DNA of 54,585 bases from Acidobacteriota bacterium (GCA_009835985.1 VXWI01000075.1:1-54585); one strand, 5' to 3'; counted from the stretch's first letter, positions 1-9,488 are shown. A program made the numbers and translations. Notes: a model not told the origin generated them from the letters alone.

Positions 1-54
1 GCGGTTTCGCGGCCCTCTCGGGCCGCGATGCCGGCCGGAGGCCGGCGCTCCGAG
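1..54 (-). repeat. Dispersed double-hairpin repeat, copy 1
   Basis: Read on the minus strand it begins CTCGGAGC, has a first hairpin GCCGGCCTCCGGCCGGC, the joint ATC, a second hairpin (GCGGCCC, loop GAGA, GGGCCGC) and ends GAAAC. It lies downstream of the nitroreductase gene. The same layout recurs near 5950, 6103, 15005, 15089, 38043 and 46635. The size and extragenic location resemble REP elements; that link is an inference. Confidence 0.75.
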
Positions 55-162
55 CCGCAGTGAGGGTAGGTGGGGAGCACGACGTGCGCGGTGCGGGGCG
101 CCGCGCGTGCCGGTCTGAAGGCCGCTACCGCGAGAACCAGCCGGAGGTGCCAACCGGGCGCG

Positions 163-834
163 CTATTTCGTGCTGACGACCTCGTCGAGGGGGAGGCGCT
201 GGATGTCGGGCACGCGGGCGCCGGGCTTGGGGTAGCCGGCCACCAGGAGGAGGAACGGCACTTCGTTCGCCGGGCGGTCCAGCAGCTCGTTCAGGAATCC
301 CATCGGGCTCGGCGTGTGGGTGAGGGTGGCGAGCCCGGCGTGATGGAGCGCCGCGATCAGGAACCCGGCGGCGATTCCCACTGATTCGGAGTGGTAGTAG
401 TTCCGGACCCGCTTCCCGTCGGCGCCGACGATGTACCGCTGCATGAAGATGGCGATCAGCACCGGCGCCTCGACGAGGAACGGCTTGTTGGTGTCAGTCC
501 CCAGAGGTGCGAGGGCGGCGAGCCATTCCGGGGGCGCCTTGCCGCCGTAGAACTCCCGCTCCTCGGCCTCCGCCGCCTCGCGGAGCCGCGCCCGGATCGC
601 GGCGTCCCGCACCACCACGAAACGCCAGGGCTGGAGGTTCGCCCCGCTCGGGGCCGACGCCGCGGCGCGGAGCGCCGCCTCGATCACCCGCTCGGGCACG
701 GGACGGGAGTCGAAATCCCGGACCGTCCGGCGCCGGACCATGTGCTCCGCGAACCGCCGGGCCCGTTCGACCATCTCCTCCGGACCGAACCCCGGGGAGT
801 CGAGCTCTACGGCGCTCCAGGGGTTGTCCGGCAC
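163..834 (-). CDS. Iodotyrosine-deiodinase-like nitroreductase family flavoprotein
   Basis: FMN-dependent nitroreductase-fold protein of 223 residues. RRRTVRDF (34-41) and [10 protein letters not shown] (61-70) form the family FMN/substrate region, and [11 protein letters not shown] sits in the C-terminal half. The sequence resembles iodotyrosine deiodinase (IYD) more than the nfsB type. Residues E92, Y96 and K117 fall where IYD holds the amino-acid group of a halotyrosine. I chose the GTG at 834 because GAGG lies 5 nt upstream and a longer reading would run antisense-parallel through the upstream YpdA gene, whose stop is 7 nt before. It is therefore probably co-translated with that gene. Activity on halotyrosine is inference; a general flavin reductase is the alternative. 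Confidence 0.85.
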   Translation of the reverse strand: MPDNPWSAVELDSPGFGPEEMVERARRFAEHMVRRRTVRDFDSRPVPERVIEAALRAAASAPSGANLQPWRFVVVRDAAIRARLREAAEAEEREFYGGKAPPEWLAALAPLGTDTNKPFLVEAPVLIAIFMQRYIVGADGKRVRNYYHSESVGIAAGFLIAALHHAGLATLTHTPSPMGFLNELLDRPANEVPFLLLVAGYPKPGARVPDIQRLPLDEVVSTK

Positions 835-841
835 GCCGGCC

Positions 842-1840
842 TCAACGAGTCGCGCAGATGTGGCGGACGATGGCTTCCCCGTGGAAGCGGCCGTTCTCGA
901 TGAAGACCATGTGGGTGCGGCGGCCGGCCACCACCCCGCCGGCAAGGTAGAGCCCGGGCACCTCGGTGGCGAAGGTCTCCGGATCGGTGACCGGCCGCCC
1001 GTCGGCTCCCTCGCTCCGGACCCCGAGCGACTCCAGGAACCGGTAGGGCGGCCGGTAGCCGAGGAGCGCCAGCACGAAGTCGTTCGGGACCTCGTGCCGC
1101 GCGCCGCTCGAGTCCCGCAGGGTCAGGGAGTCCATCCGGATCTCCTCGACCACCGAACCGAGCCAGCCGGTGATCTCGCGCCGCGCCAGGCGGTTCTCGA
1201 TGTCGGGCCGCACCCAGTACTTCAGGTGCGAGGAGAGCGTCTCGCCCCGGTGGATGAGCGTGACCTCGACGCCCGCCCGGAAGAGCTCCAGCGCCGCCTC
1301 GGCCGCGGAGTTGCCGCCCCCGATGACTGCAACCTTCGACCCGAAGTAGGGATGCGTCTCCACGTAACGGTAGGAGACCTTGTCGAGCTCCGCCCCCGGG
1401 ACGTCGAGCCGGTTCGGGTTTTCGTAGTAGCCGATCGCCAGGACCACGTTCCGGGCCCGCACCGGACCCGGGTCGGGGATCCCCTCCCGCTCGCTCTTCA
1501 GGTGGAGGGTGAAGTCGTCCGAATTCCGCTCGACCCCGGCGACCCGCGTGAAGAGCCGCGGATGCAGGTCGTAGCGCTGGGCCACCTTCCGGTAGTAGAC
1601 GAGCGCCTCGTAGCGCGACGGTTTCTCGCGATGGCAGACGAGCGGCATTCCCCCGATCTCGAGCAGTTCCGGCGTGGTGAAGAAGATCATGTTCACCGGG
1701 AAGCGGCGGATGGAGTCCACGAGCCCGCCCTTCTCGATGACCTGGTACGACAGCCCCACCCGCTGGCACTCGATCGCCGTCGCGAGTCCCGACGGCCCTC
1801 CCCCGACGATCGCCACGTCGAGGACGCCGCCGGTGCTCAT
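842..1840 (-). CDS. ypdA: YpdA-family bacillithiol disulfide reductase (putative)
   Basis: Two-dinucleotide-binding-domain flavoprotein of 332 residues. It has an N-terminal FAD motif GGGPSG (13-18) and a second Rossmann motif GGGNSA (174-179) for NAD(P)H. The segment after the first motif ([15 protein letters not shown]) and the [15 protein letters not shown] stretch are typical of YpdA/Bdr, which reduces oxidised bacillithiol (BSSB) in the cytosol. No CxxC redox pair is seen, as in this family. The ATG overlaps the stop of the upstream cyclophilin gene (ATGA). The gene implies that the organism makes bacillithiol, but no bshA/B/C gene is in the window. A general thioredoxin-reductase-like enzyme is less likely. 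Confidence 0.85.
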   Translation of the reverse strand: MSTGGVLDVAIVGGGPSGLATAIECQRVGLSYQVIEKGGLVDSIRRFPVNMIFFTTPELLEIGGMPLVCHREKPSRYEALVYYRKVAQRYDLHPRLFTRVAGVERNSDDFTLHLKSEREGIPDPGPVRARNVVLAIGYYENPNRLDVPGAELDKVSYRYVETHPYFGSKVAVIGGGNSAAEAALELFRAGVEVTLIHRGETLSSHLKYWVRPDIENRLARREITGWLGSVVEEIRMDSLTLRDSSGARHEVPNDFVLALLGYRPPYRFLESLGVRSEGADGRPVTDPETFATEVPGLYLAGGVVAGRRTHMVFIENGRFHGEAIVRHICATR

Positions 1841-2982
1841 TCGATCGGCTCCACGCGGGCGCGGAGGATCTCCACGCGTTCGAAGGGCGCCTCGTCCTCG
1901 CCGGCCGGCAGGGCCTCGATCGTCTCCACGACGTCGTAACCCGAAACGATCCGTCCGAACACCGAGTACTCGCCGTCGAGTTCCGAAGCCTGTCCGGTCA
2001 CGATGAAGAAGGAGGTCATGGCGCTGTGGAGCGCCGCCAGCCGCGCCATCGAGACGATGCCGGGTTCGTGGGGAATGTCGCTGAACTCCGGCGCCAGGTT
2101 CGTGATGTGCTTCTCGATGCTCTCGGGCACCGGAGGGTCGCGGGTCTCCATCCAGCCGGTCTGGACGACGAAGCCGGGGACCACCCGGTGGAACGCGGTG
2201 CCGTCGTAGGCCCCGAGCGCGGAAAGGCGCAGGAAGTTCCGGACGTGGTTGGGCGCGGTCTCCGGGAGCATCTCGATCCCGATCTCCCCGTGCGGGGTCT
2301 CCAGGACGACCCGGAAGTTGGCGAGTTCCGCGTCACTCTCCTCGGAGAACGGAGGCGGCAACTCCGCCGGGCGGTCGCGGACGGTGGCGCGGAGCACCTC
2401 CACCCGCTCGAGCGGCATCCCGCGCTCGTTCGCCGGGAGCTCGGAGATCGCGGTGACTTCGTGGATCCCCTCGACCACCCGGGCGAACACCGTGTACGCG
2501 CCGTCGAGCGACGGCTGATCGGTCACTACCAGAAAGAACTGGGAGCCGGCGCTGTCCGGCCGTCCGGGGACCTGGACCGCGGACACGGCGCCCCGGACGT
2601 GGCGCTCGTCGTTCGGTTCGCGGGCCAGCCGCAAGAGACCCCCGGTCCCGTAGGCCTCGGTTGCTTCCGGGTCGCGCGACAACGGATCCCCGCCCTGAAC
2701 GATTCCGCGCGCGATGACCCGGTGGAACGCGGTGCCGTCGTAGTTGCCCTCCTCGGCCTGCAGCAGGAAGAAGGCGGCGTGGTTCGGGGCCTTCTCGGGC
2801 AGGACCTCGATGACGAAGCTCCCGTGGGTGGTCTCGAAGACCACCTGCTTGCCCATCATGTCCTCGACAGGGCGGTCGGCGGTGAAGAGGTCCTCGGGCT
2901 GCGCGGCCGCTCCGCACGCCAGGCCAAGGCCCAGAACGAGGACGGCAGCCGTCCCGCGGAACGGGAGACTTCGAGGGTTCAC
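1837..2982 (-). CDS. Secreted tandem-domain cyclophilin (peptidyl-prolyl isomerase)
   Basis: 381 residues with two cyclophilin domains, about 47-205 and 222-378. Each carries the core YDGTAFHRV motif and the SQFF/SFFI and LDG-Y-VFG strands. Domain 1 keeps the QGGD turn but has ARGI in place of PGFM. Domain 2 keeps PGFV but has QTGW in place of QGGD, so the two halves have diverged in complementary ways. A hydrophobic N-terminus (10-28) ending ACGAAAQ suggests export; a Cys lies near but the lipobox is poor. I chose the GTG at 2982 because it places the signal peptide at the N-terminus; sequence farther upstream is antisense to the M16 gene promoter. Its role would be folding of envelope proteins. 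Confidence 0.85.
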   Translation of the reverse strand: MNPRSLPFRGTAAVLVLGLGLACGAAAQPEDLFTADRPVEDMMGKQVVFETTHGSFVIEVLPEKAPNHAAFFLLQAEEGNYDGTAFHRVIARGIVQGGDPLSRDPEATEAYGTGGLLRLAREPNDERHVRGAVSAVQVPGRPDSAGSQFFLVVTDQPSLDGAYTVFARVVEGIHEVTAISELPANERGMPLERVEVLRATVRDRPAELPPPFSEESDAELANFRVVLETPHGEIGIEMLPETAPNHVRNFLRLSALGAYDGTAFHRVVPGFVVQTGWMETRDPPVPESIEKHITNLAPEFSDIPHEPGIVSMARLAALHSAMTSFFIVTGQASELDGEYSVFGRIVSGYDVVETIEALPAGEDEAPFERVEILRARVEPIE

Positions 2983-3019
2983 GCGCCGGACTGTCCGCAG
3001 GAAATGAAAGGCTGGGCAG

Positions 3020-3025
3020 TATATT
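3020..3025 (+). promoter_or_regulatory. Probable -10 element of the M16 peptidase gene
   Basis: TATATT stands out in GC-rich sequence between the divergent cyclophilin and M16 genes. No convincing -35 is seen. Transcription would begin near 3032, just before an in-frame GTG at 3037, which is an alternative start for the peptidase. Confidence 0.4.
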
Positions 3026-3087
3026 CCCGGCCCTTCGTGCCTGATCCGACGTCTCTTGCAGCTTCCAGCGGGCCGGCTGCCGCCGAA

Positions 3088-5826
3088 ATGGCCCGCGACA
3101 TTGCGGTCCCCGTCAAGACGCGGACCCTCGGGAACGGACTCCGGGTGCTCCTCCACGAGGACCGCCGCCTTCCGGTCGTCCATGTGGCGCTCTGGTACCA
3201 CGTGGGTTCCAAGAACGAGCAGCCCTGGCGCACCGGTTTCGCCCACCTCTTCGAGCACCTCATGTTCGAGGGCTCGCGCCACAACAACAGCCACTTCATC
3301 CGGCTGATGGAGCGGGCGGGCGCCAGCCTTTCCGCGGGCGGGGTGAACGGGACCACGAGCCACGACCGGACGAACTACTACGAGACCGTGCCGCGGGAGG
3401 CGCTCGGCCTCGCGCTCTGGGCCGAGTCGGACCGGATGGCGTACCTCCTCGACGTGCTCGACCAGACGAAGCTGGACACCCAGCGGGAGGTGGTGAAGAA
3501 CGAGCGTTTCCAGCGCATGGACAACGTCCCCTACGGGACGGCGTGGGAAAAGATGTTCCACGCGCTGTTCCCGCCCGGACACCCCTATTCGTGGGACGTG
3601 ATCGGGGACATGGCGCACCTCGCCGCCGCCGATCTTTCCGACGTGCACGGTTTCTTCCGCACCTGGTACGCGCCGAACAACGCGGTCCTGGTGGTCGCCG
3701 GCGACTACGACGAGCGGCGCGCCATGGAACTCGTGCGCCGCTACTTCGGGCCCATCCCGCCCGGGAGGGTCCCCGGCCGTCCGTCGTTCCCGCCGGAGGC
3801 GCGGACCTCCCATCGCCGCATCGTGGTCCCGGAGGCGGTGCCGCACGCGCGCCTCTACTGCGGCTGGTCCACGGTCCCGTTCTTCCACGAGGACGAACCG
3901 GCCCTCGACATGCTGTCGGAGATCCTTTCCGACGGACTGAACTCGCGGCTCTATCGCCGCATGGTCTACGAGGACCGGACGGCTTCCGACGTCAGCGCCT
4001 TTCACTATTCACTCGAATCGAGCGGCCTCACCGGGGTGGTGGCGACGGCCCGGCCGCAGGTACCCCTCTCCCGGTTGCGCGCGCAGATGGACGAGGAGCT
4101 CACCCGGATGGCGGACGCGGGACCGACGGCAGAGGAGTTGCAGCGGGTAAAGGCGGCGACCCAGGTTGCCTTCGTCGGTGCGCTCGAGCGGCTCGGGACC
4201 AAGGCCGACCTGCTCGCACGCTACGCGACCTTCGCCGGAGACCCCCGGAAGCTGTCGGAGCACTGGGTCCGCTACCGGGAGGTGACCGGGGACGACGTGC
4301 AGCGGGCGGCGCGGAAGTACCTGCTCGCCCCCCGCGTCGAACTGCTCTACGGGGATTCCGAGGCCGAGGGAGGACCGCCGGTCGGCCAGGCGTCCGTCGG
4401 CCCCGGCGACTGGCAGGCGCCCGCCGCCTCGCCGGCGCCCGAGAATCCGCGGCTTTCCCCCGAACCGGACCGGTCCCGGATGCCGCGGCGCGGCCGGCGG
4501 GGACACTTCGAACCCCCATTGCCCGAGACCCGCGAGCTCGGAAACGGGGTGCGGCTGTCCGTGCTCCCCCGCCGCGACCTCCCCAAGATCGTCGGCACCA
4601 TCATGATGACGGGCGGCAAGCAGGAGGAGCCGCGCGAGCTGGCGGGGCTCGCCAGCGTCACCGCGGAGATGCTGAACCGCGGGACGAAACACCGGACCGC
4701 CCGCGAGTTCGAGGCCGAGGCCGACCGGATCGGCGCGGACATCGGGGCGCAGGCCGGCACGGAGTTCTCTTCGGTCTCCTTCTCAAGCCTCTCCGAGCAC
4801 CTCCGCCCCACCCTCGAACTCACGGCCGACCTCCTGCTGAATCCGGCGTTCCCGGACGCGGAGCTCGAACGGATCGTTCCCATCCGGCTCGACGCGCTGA
4901 AGGAGTCCCGCGCCGAGCCGACCTCGGTGCTGCGCCGGATCGTCCGCCGGACGGCGTACTCCGACCGGCATCCCTACGGCTGGCGCGGGGACGAAGAAAC
5001 ACTCCCCGGCATTACGACGTCCCATCTCGCGGACTTTCACCGGGCGCATTTCCGGCCCGACGGTTGCCGGATGGTCCTGTGCGGCGATCTGGACCCCGAC
5101 CGGGCGGTGGAGGTCATGGAGGAGTTCTTCGGCGCCTGGGAAGCGGGGCGTTCGGTCGAGCGCAAGCCGCCGGCCGATCCGCCGCCGGCAGAGACCGGGG
5201 TGCTGCTCCACCCGACCGGCAAGGAGAGCCCCCAGGCGGTCGTCGCCTGGCGGAAGCAGGGGCCGGCGCGCGACTCCGACGATCGCCTCGCCCTCCGCCT
5301 GGCGTTCCAGATCCTGGGCGGCGGGTTCTCCAGCCGGCTCAACCTGAACCTCCGCGAGCGCATGGGGGCCACCTACGGGGCCTTCGCGGCCGTGCGGCAA
5401 CTCCCGCGCCGGTCGATCCTCTCGGCCTCCGCCTCGCTGAACATGGATCAGGCGGCGCCCGCGATCCGCGAACTCCTGTCCGAGGTGGACGGGCTGGCGT
5501 CGGGAAAGCGTCCGGTCCGGCTGCGGGAACTCCGGGAGGCGAAGCTCGCCCTCACCCGGACCCACGCGCAACGCTTCGAGACCCTCTCCGGGGTCGGCGC
5601 GGTGATCACCGCCGTCCTCCAGCGGGGCGGCCCGCTATCGGACATCCAGGACTATCCGGACCGGATCGAGGCGGTGACCCGCGACCAGGTCGCGGACGCC
5701 GCAGCCCGTCATCTCGGCAGCGACGGCAGCGCCCTTGTGGCGGTCGGCGACGAGAACCGGCTCGCGCCGGCGCTCGAAGGCCTCGGCCCGGTACGCCGGG
5801 TGGACGCGGAAGGCGCGCCGCTCTGA
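3088..5826 (+). CDS. M16 family zinc metallopeptidase, two tandem M16 units
   Basis: About 912 residues holding two M16 units. The first has the inverted zinc motif HLFEH (53-57) and the downstream acidic helix (QREVVKNERFQ). The second (from about residue 480) has the fold signatures but ELAGLASVTAEML where the zinc motif should be, so it is the non-catalytic half. This is the layout of PqqL/YmxG-type clamshell peptidases, which degrade peptides. I used ATG 3088, just ahead of the LGNGLRVLLHE strand; GTG 3037 and ATG 3004 are in frame and possible. None has a clear ribosome binding site. No signal peptide is visible from any of these starts. The gene is monocistronic and divergent from the cyclophilin cluster. 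Confidence 0.9.
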   Translation: MARDIAVPVKTRTLGNGLRVLLHEDRRLPVVHVALWYHVGSKNEQPWRTGFAHLFEHLMFEGSRHNNSHFIRLMERAGASLSAGGVNGTTSHDRTNYYETVPREALGLALWAESDRMAYLLDVLDQTKLDTQREVVKNERFQRMDNVPYGTAWEKMFHALFPPGHPYSWDVIGDMAHLAAADLSDVHGFFRTWYAPNNAVLVVAGDYDERRAMELVRRYFGPIPPGRVPGRPSFPPEARTSHRRIVVPEAVPHARLYCGWSTVPFFHEDEPALDMLSEILSDGLNSRLYRRMVYEDRTASDVSAFHYSLESSGLTGVVATARPQVPLSRLRAQMDEELTRMADAGPTAEELQRVKAATQVAFVGALERLGTKADLLARYATFAGDPRKLSEHWVRYREVTGDDVQRAARKYLLAPRVELLYGDSEAEGGPPVGQASVGPGDWQAPAASPAPENPRLSPEPDRSRMPRRGRRGHFEPPLPETRELGNGVRLSVLPRRDLPKIVGTIMMTGGKQEEPRELAGLASVTAEMLNRGTKHRTAREFEAEADRIGADIGAQAGTEFSSVSFSSLSEHLRPTLELTADLLLNPAFPDAELERIVPIRLDALKESRAEPTSVLRRIVRRTAYSDRHPYGWRGDEETLPGITTSHLADFHRAHFRPDGCRMVLCGDLDPDRAVEVMEEFFGAWEAGRSVERKPPADPPPAETGVLLHPTGKESPQAVVAWRKQGPARDSDDRLALRLAFQILGGGFSSRLNLNLRERMGATYGAFAAVRQLPRRSILSASASLNMDQAAPAIRELLSEVDGLASGKRPVRLRELREAKLALTRTHAQRFETLSGVGAVITAVLQRGGPLSDIQDYPDRIEAVTRDQVADAAARHLGSDGSALVAVGDENRLAPALEGLGPVRRVDAEGAPL

Positions 5827-5949
5827 CCTGCGGGCCGGGACACGGAGGCCCAGGGTGGCCGGGACCGGCTTGGAGCCCCCACCGGGAGAACTGGGCCGGC
5901 TTCAGCCGGCACAGCCCGCCGGGCATGAAAAAGGTGCGAACGGCTCAAG

Positions 5950-5994
5950 CTCGGAGCGCCGGCCTCTGGCCGGCATCGCGCGGGAGCGCGAAAC
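5950..5994 (+). repeat. Dispersed double-hairpin repeat, copy 2
   Basis: Begins CTCGGAGC, first hairpin GCCGGCCTCTGGCCGGC, joint ATC, a short GC-rich second arm pair (GCGCG, GGA, GCGCG), then AAAC. Plus orientation; forms an inverted pair with copy 3. Confidence 0.75.
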
Positions 5995-6102
5995 CCGGGC
6001 TGATGGGGCTCCTCCTCCATGAAGGTGGGACCCATACGCCGCTCGTTTCGGGCGGCGCGCAGCCGTCCCTGGTTCTCGCCATGGGAACCGGCTGAGGCGT
6101 GC

Positions 6103-6150
6103 GTTTCGCGGCCTGCGGCCGCGATGCCGGCCAGAGGCCGGCGCTCCGAG
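6103..6150 (-). repeat. Dispersed double-hairpin repeat, copy 3
   Basis: On the minus strand: CTCGGAGC, hairpin GCCGGCCTCTGGCCGGC, ATC, second hairpin GCGGCCGCAGGCCGC, then GAAAC. Inverted relative to copy 2, as in BIME pairs. Confidence 0.75.
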
Positions 6151-6211
6151 GCGACGCCGTTGCTACGGCGGGCTTACCGGTCAGACTGCGACGATTCGGC
6201 TGCCCCGGCCC

Positions 6212-7972
6212 TCAGTACCCGAGCGCCATCGCTCCCGGCCGGCGCGGGTCGCCGTAGCCGTAGAACAGCCCGTCGGTGAACATCACCGTCTGCAGGCTCC
6301 CCATCCCGGGGCTGAACTGCACGTCGTGGCCGCGGGCCCGCAGCGCGCGGATCACGTCGGGGCTGAAGCCGCTCTCCACCTCCAGCCGGTCCGGGAACCA
6401 CTGGTGGTGCATCCGGGGCCGCGCGGTGGCGTCGGCGATGTTCATGCCGTGCTCGAGCACGTTCACCAGCAGCTGCAGGTTCGTGGTGATGATGCGGCTG
6501 CCGCCCGGGCTTCCGGTGAGCAGGAACGGCCGGCCCTCCCGCAGCACGATGATCGGCGTCATCGAACTGACCGGGCGCCGGCCCGCCGCGATCTGGTTGT
6601 CCGCGCTTCCCATCAGCCCGAAGGCGTCGGGGATATCGGGCCTCAGCGTGAAGTTGCCGAGGTTGTTGTTCATGAGGATGCCGGTGCCGTCGATCACGAC
6701 CCCCGAGCCGTAGGAGAACATCAGCGTGTAGGTGTTGACGAGCGCGTTGCCCTCGCTGTCGAGGACCGAGTAGTGGGTGGTCTCCGGGCTCTCGTAGGGC
6801 GCCAGGTTGCCGGGAGCGACCTCCGCTGACGGCCGGGCGCGGCTGAGGGAGATGCCCTTCGCGAGTTCCGCCGCGTAGTCCTTGCTGGTGAGCGCGGCGA
6901 CCGGGAGATCGAGGTGGTCCGGGTCGCCCAGGTACTTGCTCCGGTCGGCGTAGGCGAGCCGCATCGCCTCGGCCATGACGTGCATGGCGTCCGCGCTGCC
7001 GTAGCCCATCTCCTTCAGCGGGAAGTTCTCGAAGATGTTCAGCATCTGGACGATGTGCATCCCGCCCGAGCTGGGCGCCGACATGGCCGCGATGTCGTAG
7101 CCCCGGAAGGTGCCGCGCACCGGCTCGCGCTCCACGACGCGGTAGCCCGCCAGGTCTTCCATCGTGATCAGGCCGTTGTGCTTCGCCATGTCGTCGGCGA
7201 TGCGGCGCGCGATCTCGCCCCGGTAGAAGGCGTCGGAGCCGCCCTCGGCGATCTGCTCCAGCGTCCAGGCCAGATCCGGCTGCCGCCAGACGTCGCCGAC
7301 CTCGTAGTTCGAGCCGTCGGGCTTGTAGAACTTGGCCCGCGAGGCGGGGTTGGCGCTGAGCCGCTCCTTGCTGCGGGCGAGGTTCACGGCCAAGTCCTCC
7401 CACACGACCACGCCGTCGCGCGCCAGCTCGATGGCCGGCGCGGCCACTTCCCGCCAACTCATCGTGCCGTAGTTCTGCAGCAGGTGATCGAAGCCGGCCA
7501 CCGACGCGGGAGTCGCCGACGACTTGTGGCTGAAGCGGTACTCGTCCTCGTCGACCTCGCCGTCCTCCCCGAAGAACATGTCGGCGTACGCGGCCGCGGG
7601 AGCGGTTTCGCGGAAGTCCACCACGACCGTGCGGTTCTCCTCGGCCAGGTGCACCAGGATGAAGCCGCCGCCCCCCACGTTGCCCGCGCGCGGCAGGGTC
7701 ACCGCGAGCGCCAGTCCCACGGCCACCCCCGCGTCGATGGCATTGCCGCCCTGGCGCAGGATGTCCACGCCGATCCGGGTGGCCAGGAAGTTCTGGCTGG
7801 CCACCATCCCGTTCCGCCCCACGACCGGGTGGTGGATGGCGTTGTAGGTGTTGATCGGGGCCTGGGCCGGCGCGGCCTGGGCGAGGGCTCCCGGGGGAAC
7901 CGCGAGGATTCCCAGGGCGAGGGTCGCGGCCAAGGCGGCCGGAACCACGGTCCGTGCGATGCGTCTGCTCAT
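6212..7972 (-). CDS. ggt: Gamma-glutamyltransferase
   Basis: Ntn-hydrolase that transfers or hydrolyses the gamma-glutamyl group of glutathione and related peptides, normally in the periplasm. 586 residues, usual for the family. There is a signal peptide at 1-31 with cleavage after ALA. The autoprocessing site is seen as ETTHYSVLD, so the small subunit should begin at Thr398. SPGGSRIITT near the C-terminus is the conserved glycine loop of the active site. The start is ATG 7972 without a strong ribosome binding site. It follows purF by 55 nt on the same strand and may be cotranscribed, but there is no functional tie to purine synthesis. Confidence 0.93.
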   Translation of the reverse strand: MSRRIARTVVPAALAATLALGILAVPPGALAQAAPAQAPINTYNAIHHPVVGRNGMVASQNFLATRIGVDILRQGGNAIDAGVAVGLALAVTLPRAGNVGGGGFILVHLAEENRTVVVDFRETAPAAAYADMFFGEDGEVDEDEYRFSHKSSATPASVAGFDHLLQNYGTMSWREVAAPAIELARDGVVVWEDLAVNLARSKERLSANPASRAKFYKPDGSNYEVGDVWRQPDLAWTLEQIAEGGSDAFYRGEIARRIADDMAKHNGLITMEDLAGYRVVEREPVRGTFRGYDIAAMSAPSSGGMHIVQMLNIFENFPLKEMGYGSADAMHVMAEAMRLAYADRSKYLGDPDHLDLPVAALTSKDYAAELAKGISLSRARPSAEVAPGNLAPYESPETTHYSVLDSEGNALVNTYTLMFSYGSGVVIDGTGILMNNNLGNFTLRPDIPDAFGLMGSADNQIAAGRRPVSSMTPIIVLREGRPFLLTGSPGGSRIITTNLQLLVNVLEHGMNIADATARPRMHHQWFPDRLEVESGFSPDVIRALRARGHDVQFSPGMGSLQTVMFTDGLFYGYGDPRRPGAMALGY

Positions 7973-8027
7973 CTGTCTGCTAACCCTTCGACCTGCGGGT
8001 CGACTCCGGCGCCCGGCGAAACGTCGC

Positions 8028-9488
8028 TCAGTGGCGCTCCTTGCCGAACAGGCTGCGGGCCTGATCGGGATCCGGAACGGACAGCGGGTATTCGCCGGAG
8101 AAGCACGCGGTGCAGTAGCGGTCCCGCTCCTCCTCGACCGAGTCCCGGAGGGATTCGAGCGGCAGGTAGGCGAGGCTGTCCGCGTTGAGGTACTGCCGGA
8201 TCTCCTCCACGCTCTGCTGGGCGGCGATCAACTCAGACCGCAACGGGGTGTCGATCCCGTAGTGGCAGGGGCCGGTGGTCGGGGGTGAGGACACCCGGAA
8301 GTGCACTTCGGTGGCGCCGGCGTTCCGCGCCATCTGGACCAGCTTGCGGCTGGTGGTGCCCCGCACGATGGAGTCGTCGATGAGGATGACCCGGCGTCCC
8401 CTGAGCACGGCGTGCACGGGATTCAGCTTCACGCGCACCCCGAAGTTCCGGATGGACTGCCGCGGCTCGATGAACGTCCGCCCCACGTAGTGGTTGCGGA
8501 TGAGCCCCATCTCGAGGGGGATCCCGGTGGCCTGGGCGTAGCCGATGGCGGCGATCAGCCCGGAGTCCGGGACCGGCACCACCACGTCGGCGTCCACGCC
8601 GGTGTGCTTCGCCAGGCTCTCCCCCAGCTTGATCCGGGTCTTGTAGACGTCCCGGCCGAAGACGCGGCTGTCGGGCCGCGCGAAGTAGACGTGCTCGAAG
8701 ATGCACTGGGAGACCGGCGCCTCGTCGAAGACCTTCAGCGAGTGGACGCCGTCGCCGTCGATCCGGATCATCTCGCCCGCCTCGATGTCGCGGACGTACT
8801 CGCCGTCGAGCAGGTCGAGCGCGCAGGTCTCCGAGCAGACCACGTAGCCGTCGCCGGCCCGGCCGAGGAGCAGCGGCCGGAAACCCCGGGGGTCGCGCAC
8901 CGCGTAGAGGGCGTCCTCGGTCAGGAAGAGCAGCGAGAAGGCCCCCTCGGCCTGCCGCACCGCCTCGGCCACCGCTTCGAGCTCCTCGGTTTGGCCGGAC
9001 TTGGCGAACAGGTGGACGAGTACCTCGGTGTCGCTCGTGGTGCGGAAGATCGAGCCGCGCTGCACCAGCATGTGGCGCAGGACATGGGCGTTCACCAGGT
9101 TGCCGTTGTGGCAGACCGCGATGTGGCCGAACTTGCACTCGATCTGGATCGGCTGGATGTTCTTGGGACTGCTGTCGCCCGCGGTGGAGTAGCGGGTGTG
9201 CCCGATCGCTGCCCGGCCGGCGAGGTTGTCGAGCTTCTCCACGTCGAAGACGTCGGCGACGTGCCCCGGGCCGTTGACCCCGACGAGGCCGCTGCGGTCC
9301 GGGGTGGCCGCCACGATCCCGGCCGCCTCCTGTCCGCGGTGCTGCAGCGCGTAGAGCCCCAGGTAGGCGAGGCGCGCCGCCTCCGGGTGGTTCCAGATCC
9401 CGACCACCCCGCACTCCTCGTGGAACCGGTCCGCACCGTCCCTGCCGGGCGGACCGGGGCCCAACACCGGGAGCTCGATCTGGCTCAC
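8028..9488 (-). CDS. purF: Amidophosphoribosyltransferase
   Basis: First committed step of purine synthesis: PRPP plus glutamine to 5-phosphoribosylamine. The N-terminal glutaminase nucleophile is Cys26 in HEECGVVGIW, implying a cleaved propeptide of about 25 residues, longer than the 11 of Bacillus subtilis. The PRPP site is VILIDDSIVRGTT. Cysteines in SQCIFEHVYF, GPCHYG and the CTAC pair near the C-terminus match the four ligands of the oxygen-labile [4Fe-4S] cluster of the B. subtilis type. GTG start at 9488. It ends the purB-S-Q-L-F run, 21 nt after purL. Confidence 0.97.
   Translation of the reverse strand: MSQIELPVLGPGPPGRDGADRFHEECGVVGIWNHPEAARLAYLGLYALQHRGQEAAGIVAATPDRSGLVGVNGPGHVADVFDVEKLDNLAGRAAIGHTRYSTAGDSSPKNIQPIQIECKFGHIAVCHNGNLVNAHVLRHMLVQRGSIFRTTSDTEVLVHLFAKSGQTEELEAVAEAVRQAEGAFSLLFLTEDALYAVRDPRGFRPLLLGRAGDGYVVCSETCALDLLDGEYVRDIEAGEMIRIDGDGVHSLKVFDEAPVSQCIFEHVYFARPDSRVFGRDVYKTRIKLGESLAKHTGVDADVVVPVPDSGLIAAIGYAQATGIPLEMGLIRNHYVGRTFIEPRQSIRNFGVRVKLNPVHAVLRGRRVILIDDSIVRGTTSRKLVQMARNAGATEVHFRVSSPPTTGPCHYGIDTPLRSELIAAQQSVEEIRQYLNADSLAYLPLESLRDSVEEERDRYCTACFSGEYPLSVPDPDQARSLFGKERH

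Larger units (their letters stand above)
5827..6211. other. Intergenic region with a head-to-head repeat pair
   Basis: No gene is supported here. It holds a small hairpin GCCGGC-TTCA-GCCGGC (5895-5910) and two copies of the double-hairpin repeat in opposite orientation (5950-5994 and 6103-6150). A roughly 108-nt spacer with no recognisable content separates them. It sits between the ends of the M16 and gamma-glutamyltransferase genes, so the paired hairpins could act as an mRNA 3' end barrier. Confidence 0.6.

Noticed and set aside
2026-3087. Upstream extension of the M16 frame across the cyclophilin gene
   Set aside because: It is antisense to a well-conserved cyclophilin and has no peptidase homology.
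1837-4005. Upstream extension of the cyclophilin frame to 4005
   Set aside because: The extra part lies antisense to the M16 peptidase catalytic domain and precedes the signal peptide; GC-rich codon bias keeps such frames open.
3543-6095. Long plus-strand frame of 850 codons within M16
   Set aside because: Out of frame with the M16 protein, rich in Arg/Pro/Gly repeats typical of shadow frames.
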